A stretch of 64,000 bases of DNA. Source: Trebonia sp963734665. Its GTDB lineage: Bacteria; Actinomycetota; Actinomycetes; Streptosporangiales; Streptosporangiaceae. The DNA is taken from the NCBI GenBank assembly GCA_963734665.1, contig CAVTIR010000003.1, positions 62,001 to 126,000 of the forward strand, in the 5' to 3' direction. This document shows positions 1 to 7,832 of the stretch, piece by piece. A model generated the notes under the pieces. That model was not told where the DNA came from. It saw only the letters and a list, made by a program, of their open reading frames with translations, and searched no databases. The translations under genes were made by a program, and so were the position numbers. Within the stretch, counting starts at the first letter, position 1; each line of letters opens with the position of its first letter.

Positions 1-13
1 CACTAAAGCTAGG

Positions 14-532
14 TTAGCCAACGCCCAAGGCCGAATCAACACCGAACCGAGCCCCGCCTACTAACTCTCCGACCTCAGCCGAAGTCCCGCCCGTAATCCG
101 CACAAGCTCCTCAAACGAGGTCGGAAACACCGTATGCGGATGCCCGGCCGCCGCCCACACAACGTCATACTTCGCCAGCCAGACGTCCACCAAGGTCCGG
201 ATCGAAACCGGATGCCCAACCGGCGCGACGCCCCCGATCACCTGACCCGTGCAGGTACGCACCGACTGAGCATCGGCCCGAGAAACCACAGAGGCCCCAA
301 CCAGCGCAGCCACCCGAGCGGTACCCACCCGGTGCGCCCCGCTGGTCATCACGAGCAACGGCGATCCGTCGGCGGCGAACACGAGGCTGTTAGCGATCGC
401 CCCGACCTCACAGCCAAGCTGCTCCGCCGCGGCCGCCGCAGTGCGTGCCGACTCGGGCAGCACCCGCACCGCGCCCGCCACGCCAAGTTCCCTGAGCACA
501 CTCGCGAACCGCGAGAAGTCAACCGCCGCCAT
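14..532 (-). CDS. YbaK/EbsC-family aminoacyl-tRNA deacylase-like protein
   Basis: A 172-aa protein with the YbaK/ProX fold signature: a T-A-A-A-A-E-Q-L-G start region, an SLVF strand, a TGQVIGGVAPVGHP loop and an AAGHPHTVF segment near the C-terminus. Family members hydrolyse mischarged tRNAs such as Cys-tRNA(Pro) in trans. At the position before SLVF, where YbaK has its key lysine (K-S/T-LVF), this protein reads IANSLVF, so asparagine replaces lysine. Classical editing activity is therefore doubtful; it may bind tRNA or another aminoacyl substrate. The ATG has a G-rich upstream stretch. The gene stands alone. The family call is firm; the substrate is unknown. Confidence 0.85.
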   Translation of the reverse strand: MAAVDFSRFASVLRELGVAGAVRVLPESARTAAAAAEQLGCEVGAIANSLVFAADGSPLLVMTSGAHRVGTARVAALVGASVVSRADAQSVRTCTGQVIGGVAPVGHPVSIRTLVDVWLAKYDVVWAAAGHPHTVFPTSFEELVRITGGTSAEVGELVGGARFGVDSALGVG

Positions 533-684
533 GCCCCCAAGCTATCGGTCCCCTCCGGCAGCAGGTCAAAGGAATTATCCCGAACGAATTCGGCTTCCTC
601 GCCCCCCGCCACGTGCTTCTACCGGGCACTGCGGCCGGTCTAAGCGGCCCTTCGCCAGCACCCTGGACCGGGTGCCTGAGCCCC

Positions 685-2880
685 CTACGGAATCTGCAGC
701 CGCAGCGCCTCCGAGCCCGCCCCGGCATCCAACAGCCCCTGTACGTAAGCAGCCCCCGCCTCGTACGAGGCCTCATAAGAGGAAGCCCCGAGCAAGTCGG
801 TCGCGGCGGCCACCGCCTGCTGGTGAAAGTCCTCCATGACCGCGGTTCCGCTGAACCGCACGCTCCCGCCCCGCTCCCACAGCGGCTCAGCCGCCCCGAG
901 CAGCCAGGCGCTCCGCGCCGGCGAGCCGGTCTTCACTGACAGCCAGCCGAGTACGTCGAGCGCGTACGCGATCCCGATGACGTCCCCAAGCTCCTGCTTC
1001 CCGTAAAGCGCCTTCCGGAGCATGGCATCACAGTCGGTTTCCCGCCCGGGGATCTGGAACAGCGCGCAGCCTGACAGGAAGTGCAGGTAGGCCCTGAGCC
1101 ACACCTCGCTGCTATCCGGACCGAACATGGCCAGGCCCTCCTCGCACGCGGCGACGGCCTCCTCGGGCCGCCCGGCAAGTTGGTGCATGTGCGCGAGCTG
1201 GGCCACGAACATCAGCTCGCCCGGCCGGTCGCCGCAGGCACGCAGCCTGGCCCGTGCCTCATCCGACACCTTCAGTGCCGCATCAAACTGGTCATGGAAG
1301 GTGAGCGCGAGGTGCAAGTGCTGGAACCCGCGCGCGGCGATCTCCGCGGCGCCGGTCATGTCCGCCAGCGCGATCCCCGCCTCGCAGTCGGCGACGGCGT
1401 CGCTGCCGTCCCCCTGGAACGACCGGAGGAACCCGCGGATGATCAGCGCCCGCGCCCGCTCCGGCCCGGAGTCGGGGAACCTGTCGAGCGCTTTGGTCAG
1501 CCAGTACCCGCCCTCGCTCAGCAGCCCCGAGATCTGCCAGTACCCGTAGAGGGAGCACGCCATCTCCGCGCCGGACCGCCAGCGCTCCTGCGCCAAAGAG
1601 GTCACGACGGGCCCAGAGGTCCCGGAAACTCCGAAAGGACCAGAGGCGACGTCAGCTGCCGAACCCGCGGCCGGAGAAAGATCGTCATCAAGGTCAAGTC
1701 CGTACTCGAGCGCAGCCCGCAGGTTATGGTGCACCGAGCGCAGCTCGTAGTACCGGTCCAGCTGGTCGTCATCCGTGAAGTGAACGCCAAAGTACCGCGC
1801 CATGGCCAGGTACCACGCGATGTGCCGGGCCCGGCAGGAGGCCAGTTCCCCCGATTCCGCCAGCCGCTCGGCGCCGAACTCCCGCAGCGTGTCAAGCATC
1901 CGGTACTGCTCGCCTTCCCGGAGCACGACGGACTTGTCGACCAGCCCGATGAGCGCGTCGACCACTTCGGGCTGCTCAAGTGCCACCTCGGCGCACACTT
2001 CCTGGGCGGCGGTCAGGCTGAACGTCCCCGCGAACACCGAAAGCCGCGCCCACAGCCGCCGCTCGGCGGGAGAGCACAGCTCGTGCGACCACTCGATCGC
2101 CATCCGCAGCGTCTGATGGCGGGGGAGCGCCCCCGGCTGGCCGCGGGTCAGCACGCTGAACCGGTGGTTAAGCCGGTCAAGCAGCGTGCCAAGCGGCAGC
2201 GCACGCAGCTGTACCGCCGCCAGCTCGATCGCGAGCGGGATCCCGTCAAGCCGTCGGCACAGGCTGACGACGTCCACCGCGTTGTCCGGGGTGACCGCGA
2301 AGTCAGGCACGGCACTGCCAGCCCGCAGCGCGAACAGCTCGACCGCGTCCCCGATCCCCGCCAGGGCGCCAGACGTCAGGGGGACTTCGTCGTAATCCGG
2401 TACCGGCAGCGGCCCGATCGGGAAGATGTGCTCGGCCGGCATGTCGAGTTGCTGCCGTGAGGTGGCGAATACTGTCACGCCCGGCGCGTCCCGCAGTACG
2501 GCCTGGGCGAGGGCAGCGCAGGCGTCGAGCAGGTGCTCGCAGGTGTCGAGGATCAGCAGGAGCTGCCGGTCCCGCAGGTACTCGAGCACCGCGTCAAGCG
2601 CCGAGCGGGCGTCCTGCTCAGGCAGCCCGAGCACGCTCGCGACCGTGTTAGGCAGCAGCGCGGGGTCGCGCAGGCCGGACAGCTCCACGATCCAGGGACC
2701 GTCCTGGTAGTTCTCTGCCGCTTGCCCGGCCACGGCGAGCGCCACCCGGGTCTTGCCGACCCCGCCCGGTCCGACGATCGTCACGAGCCGACGGTCCGCC
2801 AGCAGTTCGCCGATCTGCCTGAGCTCGTCCCGCCTGCCTACGAGGTCGGTGTACCCGTCTTGTGGAAATCGTCCGGTCAC
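685..2880 (-). CDS. COG3903-type NB-ARC ATPase with TPR-like C-terminus
   Basis: About 731 aa from the chosen GTG at 2880; the frame stays open to a TTG at 2967, but those extra residues look unrelated. Near residue 37 is a Walker A (GPGGVGKT), followed about 70 residues on by a Walker B-like ILDTCEHLLDA. The middle carries the LDGIPLAIELAA signature of STAND/NB-ARC ATPases, and the C-terminal half is helical TPR-like repeats. Relatives are usually fused to a SARP or LuxR DNA-binding domain. Neither is present here, so it is probably a signal-sensing ATPase acting through a partner. The function is inferred from family only; its ligand is unknown. Confidence 0.8.
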   Translation of the reverse strand: MTGRFPQDGYTDLVGRRDELRQIGELLADRRLVTIVGPGGVGKTRVALAVAGQAAENYQDGPWIVELSGLRDPALLPNTVASVLGLPEQDARSALDAVLEYLRDRQLLLILDTCEHLLDACAALAQAVLRDAPGVTVFATSRQQLDMPAEHIFPIGPLPVPDYDEVPLTSGALAGIGDAVELFALRAGSAVPDFAVTPDNAVDVVSLCRRLDGIPLAIELAAVQLRALPLGTLLDRLNHRFSVLTRGQPGALPRHQTLRMAIEWSHELCSPAERRLWARLSVFAGTFSLTAAQEVCAEVALEQPEVVDALIGLVDKSVVLREGEQYRMLDTLREFGAERLAESGELASCRARHIAWYLAMARYFGVHFTDDDQLDRYYELRSVHHNLRAALEYGLDLDDDLSPAAGSAADVASGPFGVSGTSGPVVTSLAQERWRSGAEMACSLYGYWQISGLLSEGGYWLTKALDRFPDSGPERARALIIRGFLRSFQGDGSDAVADCEAGIALADMTGAAEIAARGFQHLHLALTFHDQFDAALKVSDEARARLRACGDRPGELMFVAQLAHMHQLAGRPEEAVAACEEGLAMFGPDSSEVWLRAYLHFLSGCALFQIPGRETDCDAMLRKALYGKQELGDVIGIAYALDVLGWLSVKTGSPARSAWLLGAAEPLWERGGSVRFSGTAVMEDFHQQAVAAATDLLGASSYEASYEAGAAYVQGLLDAGAGSEALRLQIP

Positions 2881-3059
2881 TGAACAATCACCGCCAACAT
2901 CAACACTAGGAGCGGGTTTAGTACCGGCCCCGATACCCCGCTCGCTTAGAGATATCACTAAGCGCAACGTCCCGTCACCGGCTACCCGAAGTCTGCTTCG
3001 TCTTTAGGTAGAACCACCCATACCACGTCATCCCTGAGTGAAGATTATTTCACAGTAAA

Positions 3060-3126
3060 TAGGTATAAGTGGAGTGTCGGCCCCTGGCCAGGTCCTGGCA
3101 GGCCTCGCCGCATCCACTAGGTATAA
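3060..3126 (+). promoter_or_regulatory. Two copies of TAGGTATAA, candidate tandem promoter elements
   Basis: The 9-mer TAGGTATAA occurs at 3060-3068 and again at 3118-3126, 58 bases apart, just upstream of the doxX-like gene. TATAAG and TATAAA within them resemble -10 hexamers. No convincing -35 box was assigned, so this is a candidate promoter region only. Confidence 0.3.
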
Positions 3127-3165
3127 AAGGGACGGGCCCACGCGGCCACGGACACGGAGGACACG

Positions 3166-3681
3166 ATGCGCGACGCCGCCCTGCTTGGAGCCAGACTGCT
3201 TCTCGGCAGTTACATGGGCATCCACGCGAGCCAGAAGCTCTTCGGCAAGTTCCACGGCCCCGGTCTTGAGGGGATTGGCAAGGTCTTCGAGAAGAACGGC
3301 CTCACCCCCGGCCGCGAGATGGCCATGGCCGCCGCCGCGACCGAAATCGTCGGCGGCGTCCTCACGGTCACCGGCATCGCCGACCCGGCCGGCCCCCTGG
3401 CCATCGCCGGCGTGATGTCCGTCGCCGCCGCGCACAACCGCGAGGGCGGCCTGATGGCAGCGCGGAACGGCGTCGAGCTCCCCGTCGCCTACGCCACCCT
3501 GGCCCTGACCCTCGCCGCGACCGGCCCCGGCAAGTACAAGCTCGGCCCCGCGCTCCCCGGCTGGCTCGCCGCCCTCGCCGCGCTCACCGGCGGCGTCGCC
3601 GCCGGCGCACTCATCGCCAAGATGGTCACCGGCAAGCCCGCCCCGGCCGACCCCGTCACGGAGCCGTCCGCCGCAGCCTGA
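3166..3681 (+). CDS. DoxX family membrane protein
   Basis: A 171-aa integral membrane protein with about four hydrophobic helices. It begins ARLLLGSYMGIHASQKLFG, matching the DoxX N-terminal helix and its conserved H-x-x-Q-K-L-F segment. A middle ATEIVGGVLTVTG helix and a C-terminal LAALAALTGGVAAGAL helix follow. DoxX proteins are linked to thiol/redox homeostasis and quinone-associated membrane functions in actinobacteria, but the exact reaction is rarely known. The start is well supported by a GGAGGA ribosome site 5 bases before the ATG. It is monocistronic. An ACCAAGAA/TTCTTGGT inverted repeat just after the stop (3685-3732) may act as a weak terminator. Confidence 0.82.
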   Translation: MRDAALLGARLLLGSYMGIHASQKLFGKFHGPGLEGIGKVFEKNGLTPGREMAMAAAATEIVGGVLTVTGIADPAGPLAIAGVMSVAAAHNREGGLMAARNGVELPVAYATLALTLAATGPGKYKLGPALPGWLAALAALTGGVAAGALIAKMVTGKPAPADPVTEPSAAA

Positions 3682-3985
3682 AAAACCAAGAACAAGAAGA
3701 AACAAGAAGATCAGTCCGAACGGATTCTTGGTCCCAGCTCCTGCGCCCATTACTCATAGAGGTGTATAGCCTGAAATGGGGCGAGAGTCATCGCTGTCCA
3801 GCAGCAGCCTTCATCGAGGCATCGAGGATCGGGACCGACCGAACCGTCCGAGGCCCGGCTCGCTCACTGCCGCGCGCACCTGCCGGCGATCCGTATCGCA
3901 GTGAGAAGCTTGACGTCTTGCTAACGGGGGCGCGTGGCGAACGTTCGTTCCTGTTGCTGGGCAGCGGTCTGAGTTGGAGTTGATT

Positions 3986-4873
3986 TTGAGCAGTACGGAT
4001 TCTGACGAGTGGTCCATCGGCAAGCTAGACGTTGACGCCTACCTGACACGGATCGGGTATCTGGGGTCGGCTGAGCCGTCCGAGGCCGTGCTTCATGCCC
4101 TCTACCGCGCGCATCTTGGAAAGTTTCGCTTCGAGAATCTCGACATTTTCTTGAAGGGCGGCGTCAGCGTCGACCTTGAGGACATCCAAGAGAAGATCGT
4201 CTTCCGTGGTCGCGGCGGTTACTGCTACGAGCAGGCGCAGCTCTTCGGCGCGGTCCTCGAACGCCTGGGCTTCGGCGTCGAGCGCCTGCTCGCGCGCGTC
4301 GGCCCGGACGGCGGCCCCGCCCGCCCGCGCACGCACCTCACACTTCGGGTGAGGGCCGACCAGAACGTCTGGCTCGCCGACCCCGGCTTCGGCTCCTGTC
4401 CGCCGGCCCCGCTTAGCCTCAGGAGGTACCGCTCCGGCGCCCCGCAGGAAGTAGACGGCTGGATCTACGAGGTGGCCCCTGACGAGGAACACGGCCAGGA
4501 GGTCTGGAAGCTCCGCGAGTACCAGGCAGGCACCTGGGTGACCTTGCACCGCTGGGACGACAGTAAGGTCCAGCCAATCGATGTGGTCCTGTCGAATCAC
4601 TACACGTCCACGCACCCGGACTCGTGGTTCACCTGGCAGCCGGTCATCGTCAAGCGCACTCCGGACGCGATCACGTCAATCCTCGGCCGCACCTACACGG
4701 TCACGCATGCCGGCCACACCAAGACCCGCAGCGAGCTAACCGACAAGGAATTCGCGGCAGCCCTAACGGACGAATTCGCTTTGACGCTTACCAAGGACGA
4801 GGTAGACGCCCTGGTCCAGGCACCAACCGGCCGTGACAAGGAGCCCGTACCCGGCGTTGCCCCAGGGACATAA
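3986..4873 (+). CDS. nat: Arylamine N-acetyltransferase (NAT)
   Basis: A cytosolic enzyme that moves acetyl from acetyl-CoA to arylamines, hydrazines and similar xenobiotics. The Cys-His-Asp triad is visible: Cys in RGGYCYEQ, His in RTHLTLRV and Asp in LADPGFG. The N-terminal FRFENLD motif is also typical. The length (about 295 aa) fits bacterial NATs. The start is uncertain: TTG codons at 3974, 3980 and 3986 are all in frame. I chose 3986 because a GGAG at 3976-3979 sits 6 bases before it. The gene is alone, followed closely by a convergent MFS gene. Confidence 0.9.
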   Translation: MSSTDSDEWSIGKLDVDAYLTRIGYLGSAEPSEAVLHALYRAHLGKFRFENLDIFLKGGVSVDLEDIQEKIVFRGRGGYCYEQAQLFGAVLERLGFGVERLLARVGPDGGPARPRTHLTLRVRADQNVWLADPGFGSCPPAPLSLRRYRSGAPQEVDGWIYEVAPDEEHGQEVWKLREYQAGTWVTLHRWDDSKVQPIDVVLSNHYTSTHPDSWFTWQPVIVKRTPDAITSILGRTYTVTHAGHTKTRSELTDKEFAAALTDEFALTLTKDEVDALVQAPTGRDKEPVPGVAPGT

Positions 4874-4928
4874 TTACTTTGGAGGGAAGGGGGCCCGCCG
4901 CCCTGCATGCCCCCGTCCCGCAACCCGA

Positions 4929-6236
4929 TCACTCAGGCTGAACGGCGACCTCGGCAACCTCTTCCGGCTCGTCAGCCTGCTCGTGCAGGGCCGAACGGAG
5001 CCGCGTAAACCCAGGCAGCGCCCGCGCCACCACCAGCGCCCCGGCAACGCACGCGAGCCCGCCGGACACGACCGACACCGTGTCACCGAAGGCGGTGGCG
5101 ACCGCCCCCGCCTCGAGGTCCCCGAGCCGGGGGCCGCCGGCCACGACGGCCATCTGCACGCCCATCAGCCGCCCGCGCATCCCGTCGGGCCCGGCGAACT
5201 GGATGATGGTGTTCCTGAAGACGGCAGAGAGCACGTCGGCCCAGCCGGCGACCGCGAGCAGCGCCATGGCGAGCGGTAGCCAGCGCGCCACCCCGAACAG
5301 GGCGATCGACGCGCCCCAGATCAGCACCGCGCAGATGACGGCGAGCCCTTGCCGTCGCACGCGCCCGACCCAGCCGCTGGTCAGCGCCCCGAGCAGCGCG
5401 CCGACGCCAGGCGCGGCGTAGAGCAGGCCAACGGTCGTCGCCCCGCCGCCGAAGGTGGTCGCGGCCAGCGCGGGGAACAGCGCCCGCGGCATCCCGAACA
5501 CCATGGCGTTCACGTCGATCACGTACGCGCCTTGCACGGCCTGTGACCGCCGGATGAACCGCAGCCCTTCGAGCGTCGAGCGCCAGCCGGGCCGCGCGGC
5601 AGTGGCCCCCAGGGCAGGCGGCTGCGGCGACATCAGGAACACCGCTGACAGCGCGACCAGGTAGCTGGCGGCGTCGATCCAGTAGATGAGGTGCACTCCG
5701 GCCCCGGCGAGCAGCAGGCCGGCGATCGCCGGGCCGACGATCGTCCCCATCTGGAACAGCGACTGGAAGATCGCGTTCGACGCGGACAGCAGTTCCATGC
5801 CGACAAGACCAGGCAGCATGGCATTGCGCGCCGAGCTGTCGATCCCGGACAGCGAGGCGGTCAGCGCGGGAAACACGAACAGCGGCCACAACGCCGGCCC
5901 GAAGTCCGCGTTCAGCGCGAGGCCAGCGCTCGACAGCGCCCCGATCGCTTCGACGACCATTAGCAGCTTGCGGCGGTCAACCGCGTCGACGAGCGACCCG
6001 CCGAGCAGCGACCCGACGATCAGCGGGAACAGCTGTGTCAGCGATACCAGCCCGACGACAAGCGACGACCGCGTGATCGCGTACACCTGAAACGGGACCG
6101 CAACGGTGGTGAGCTGGTTGCCGAGCACCGACACCCCGAGGCCGGCGATCAACGCGCGGTAGTCGCGTGACCGCTGCAGCGGCGTCACATCGAGAAAGAT
6201 GCGCCGGCCAAGCCCCCGTGGTGCTCTCATGCTCAT
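4929..6236 (-). CDS. MFS transporter (EntS-like exporter family)
   Basis: A 435-aa inner-membrane major facilitator with about 10-12 helices. The N-terminal half has the D-Y-R-A-L-I-A-G-L-G-V-S-V-L-G-N-Q start and the loop motif GGSLVDAVDRRKLL typical of the MFS_3/EntS exporter family. A second loop, MRGRLMGVQMAVVAGG, matches the equivalent loop of the C-terminal half. Such proteins export siderophores or drugs by proton antiport. Nothing nearby gives the substrate, and the iron operon is 5 kb away. The ATG at 6236 is the likely start, with a second in-frame ATG two codons later. Confidence 0.85.
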   Translation of the reverse strand: MSMRAPRGLGRRIFLDVTPLQRSRDYRALIAGLGVSVLGNQLTTVAVPFQVYAITRSSLVVGLVSLTQLFPLIVGSLLGGSLVDAVDRRKLLMVVEAIGALSSAGLALNADFGPALWPLFVFPALTASLSGIDSSARNAMLPGLVGMELLSASNAIFQSLFQMGTIVGPAIAGLLLAGAGVHLIYWIDAASYLVALSAVFLMSPQPPALGATAARPGWRSTLEGLRFIRRSQAVQGAYVIDVNAMVFGMPRALFPALAATTFGGGATTVGLLYAAPGVGALLGALTSGWVGRVRRQGLAVICAVLIWGASIALFGVARWLPLAMALLAVAGWADVLSAVFRNTIIQFAGPDGMRGRLMGVQMAVVAGGPRLGDLEAGAVATAFGDTVSVVSGGLACVAGALVVARALPGFTRLRSALHEQADEPEEVAEVAVQPE

Positions 6237-6433
6237 CGGAGACTCGTATGACCAGGCACCTGGAAAAGAATAACCCCATAGTTCATCCCGAAGGAGTGTG
6301 GGCTTCCCCGCCGCCCGCCACGGTGTCTGTCCCGGCGGGGCCAGCCCGACCCGTGTTTCTACCGGCTCGTTTGCGCTTTCGAGCGCTTCTATCGTGGCCG
6401 TTTGCGCAATCGAGCCGCGAAAGAGAGCCTCGT

Positions 6434-7498
6434 TCAGACCTTGGCCGCGTTGACGTAGCTCGCGTGGTTGTCCGGGGCCAGCACGACCCAGACCTGGCCG
6501 GGTGCGAAGAGCATCCGCTGGCCGCTGCGGAGGGTGTAGGTGGTGCCGCTCTCGAGGGTCGGGCGGGACCAGTGGACGGTGTACTCCTTGCCGTTGCGCA
6601 GGATGACCGCGCTACCGGAGCCGACCGACTTCGCGTACGGGGGCCTGCCGCCGTATTCGAGGAAGCGTGACGTCGAGATCTGCGTGTACTGGACGATCAC
6701 GGTGCTGCCGCCGAGCTGCCCGCCTTCGGTGGCCGTGGCCGGCGCGCCGTCGATCCAGGCCAGCCAGCGCTTGTCCTTCGCCGACCAGCGGAAGGTGTAG
6801 GACGCGGCCGGGTACTTCACCGAATAGGACGCGGTGCCCTGCCCGCCGGCGGGCAGCGCGCCGAACCGGAACCCGATATCGCTGGCCTTGCTTGCGCCCT
6901 TCGCCTCGGCGAGCAGCTCCTTGGCGTTCGCGTACAGGTTGTAGGGCGCGACCCGGTTGGGGGCACGGTAGTAGCCGCCCACTGCAAGCGCGTACAGGTC
7001 GACGATCGGCGCCCGCTCGATGAACGGCACCAGGTGCGGGGTGGCGCCCGACCAGGCGAAGGCGGGCCGCCTGAACTGGCGCAGGATGTCGAGGTCGCTC
7101 TGCCTGGCGCTGCGCACCGGCCCGACGACCGGCGGGATGTGCGAGGAGTAGACGGCCATGAACCGGGTGAGCCCGCCCTCGACCGGGATCACGTAGACGA
7201 TGTCGGCGGACTGCAGCCCCGTCTGCGGCCGGGCGTACACGATGTTGTCGATCTTCACCGCGAGCACCGGCCCGAGCGCCTTGACCGGCTCCCCGGTGAA
7301 CGGGTCGAGCAGCGGCCCCTTGGGCAGCGCTTGTGTGGCACTCGGGTGAGCCGGGGCCGGTTTCACCGTCGCGGCTGGCCGGGCCGGCGCCGGGCCGGCG
7401 CTCGACGTGCAGGCTACGGTGAGAGATAGCACGCCCATCGCCACCAGGCCGAGGCCCGTGGCAGTGGCCAGGCGCCGACGCCGCGTCACCCCGCTCAT
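6434..7498 (-). CDS. DUF3048 domain lipoprotein (YerB-like)
   Basis: A 354-aa exported lipoprotein. The signal is an Arg-rich n-region (TRRRR), a hydrophobic core and a lipobox ending LTVAC, followed by a Pro/Ala linker. The mature part matches DUF3048: PLTGEPV-like PFTGEPVKALGPVLAVKIDN, then ARPQTGLQSADIVYVIPVEGGLTRFMAVY and GPVRSARQSDLDIL. A C-terminal YerB beta domain ends WVVLAP. The biochemical role of the family is not known. I chose the ATG at 7498, 24 codons inside the longest frame, because a GGAAGG-type ribosome site precedes it and the lipoprotein signal begins there. Confidence 0.85.
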   Translation of the reverse strand: MSGVTRRRRLATATGLGLVAMGVLSLTVACTSSAGPAPARPAATVKPAPAHPSATQALPKGPLLDPFTGEPVKALGPVLAVKIDNIVYARPQTGLQSADIVYVIPVEGGLTRFMAVYSSHIPPVVGPVRSARQSDLDILRQFRRPAFAWSGATPHLVPFIERAPIVDLYALAVGGYYRAPNRVAPYNLYANAKELLAEAKGASKASDIGFRFGALPAGGQGTASYSVKYPAASYTFRWSAKDKRWLAWIDGAPATATEGGQLGGSTVIVQYTQISTSRFLEYGGRPPYAKSVGSGSAVILRNGKEYTVHWSRPTLESGTTYTLRSGQRMLFAPGQVWVVLAPDNHASYVNAAKV

Positions 7499-7832
7499 AA
7501 GCCCGCCTTCCGTCGTTCCGGTGTCCGGGCTCCCCCGCCCTCGGAATGTTAGACGCGAAATCACCATAAATCAGACTGCTTCTGGGCAATTCCTTAACAC
7601 TCCGGTATGCCAAGCATTGCTCTGTTGTGGCCTGAAGGCAACCGTGTGCAGGGGTAAAGCCCCGATGTGAGCAGTCAGTCACATTGAGTGCGTGAGGTCT
7701 GTTAGCGTGGAAAACGAAACGCGGGGAACGCGGGGGATCGGCGTTGTTCCTGTAGCAACGCTCGCAGTGGGGGTGTACGTTTTGTCGGCTTCGCTAAAGT
7801 GCCGTGCCACATTGGCCGGTTACCCTCTCGCT

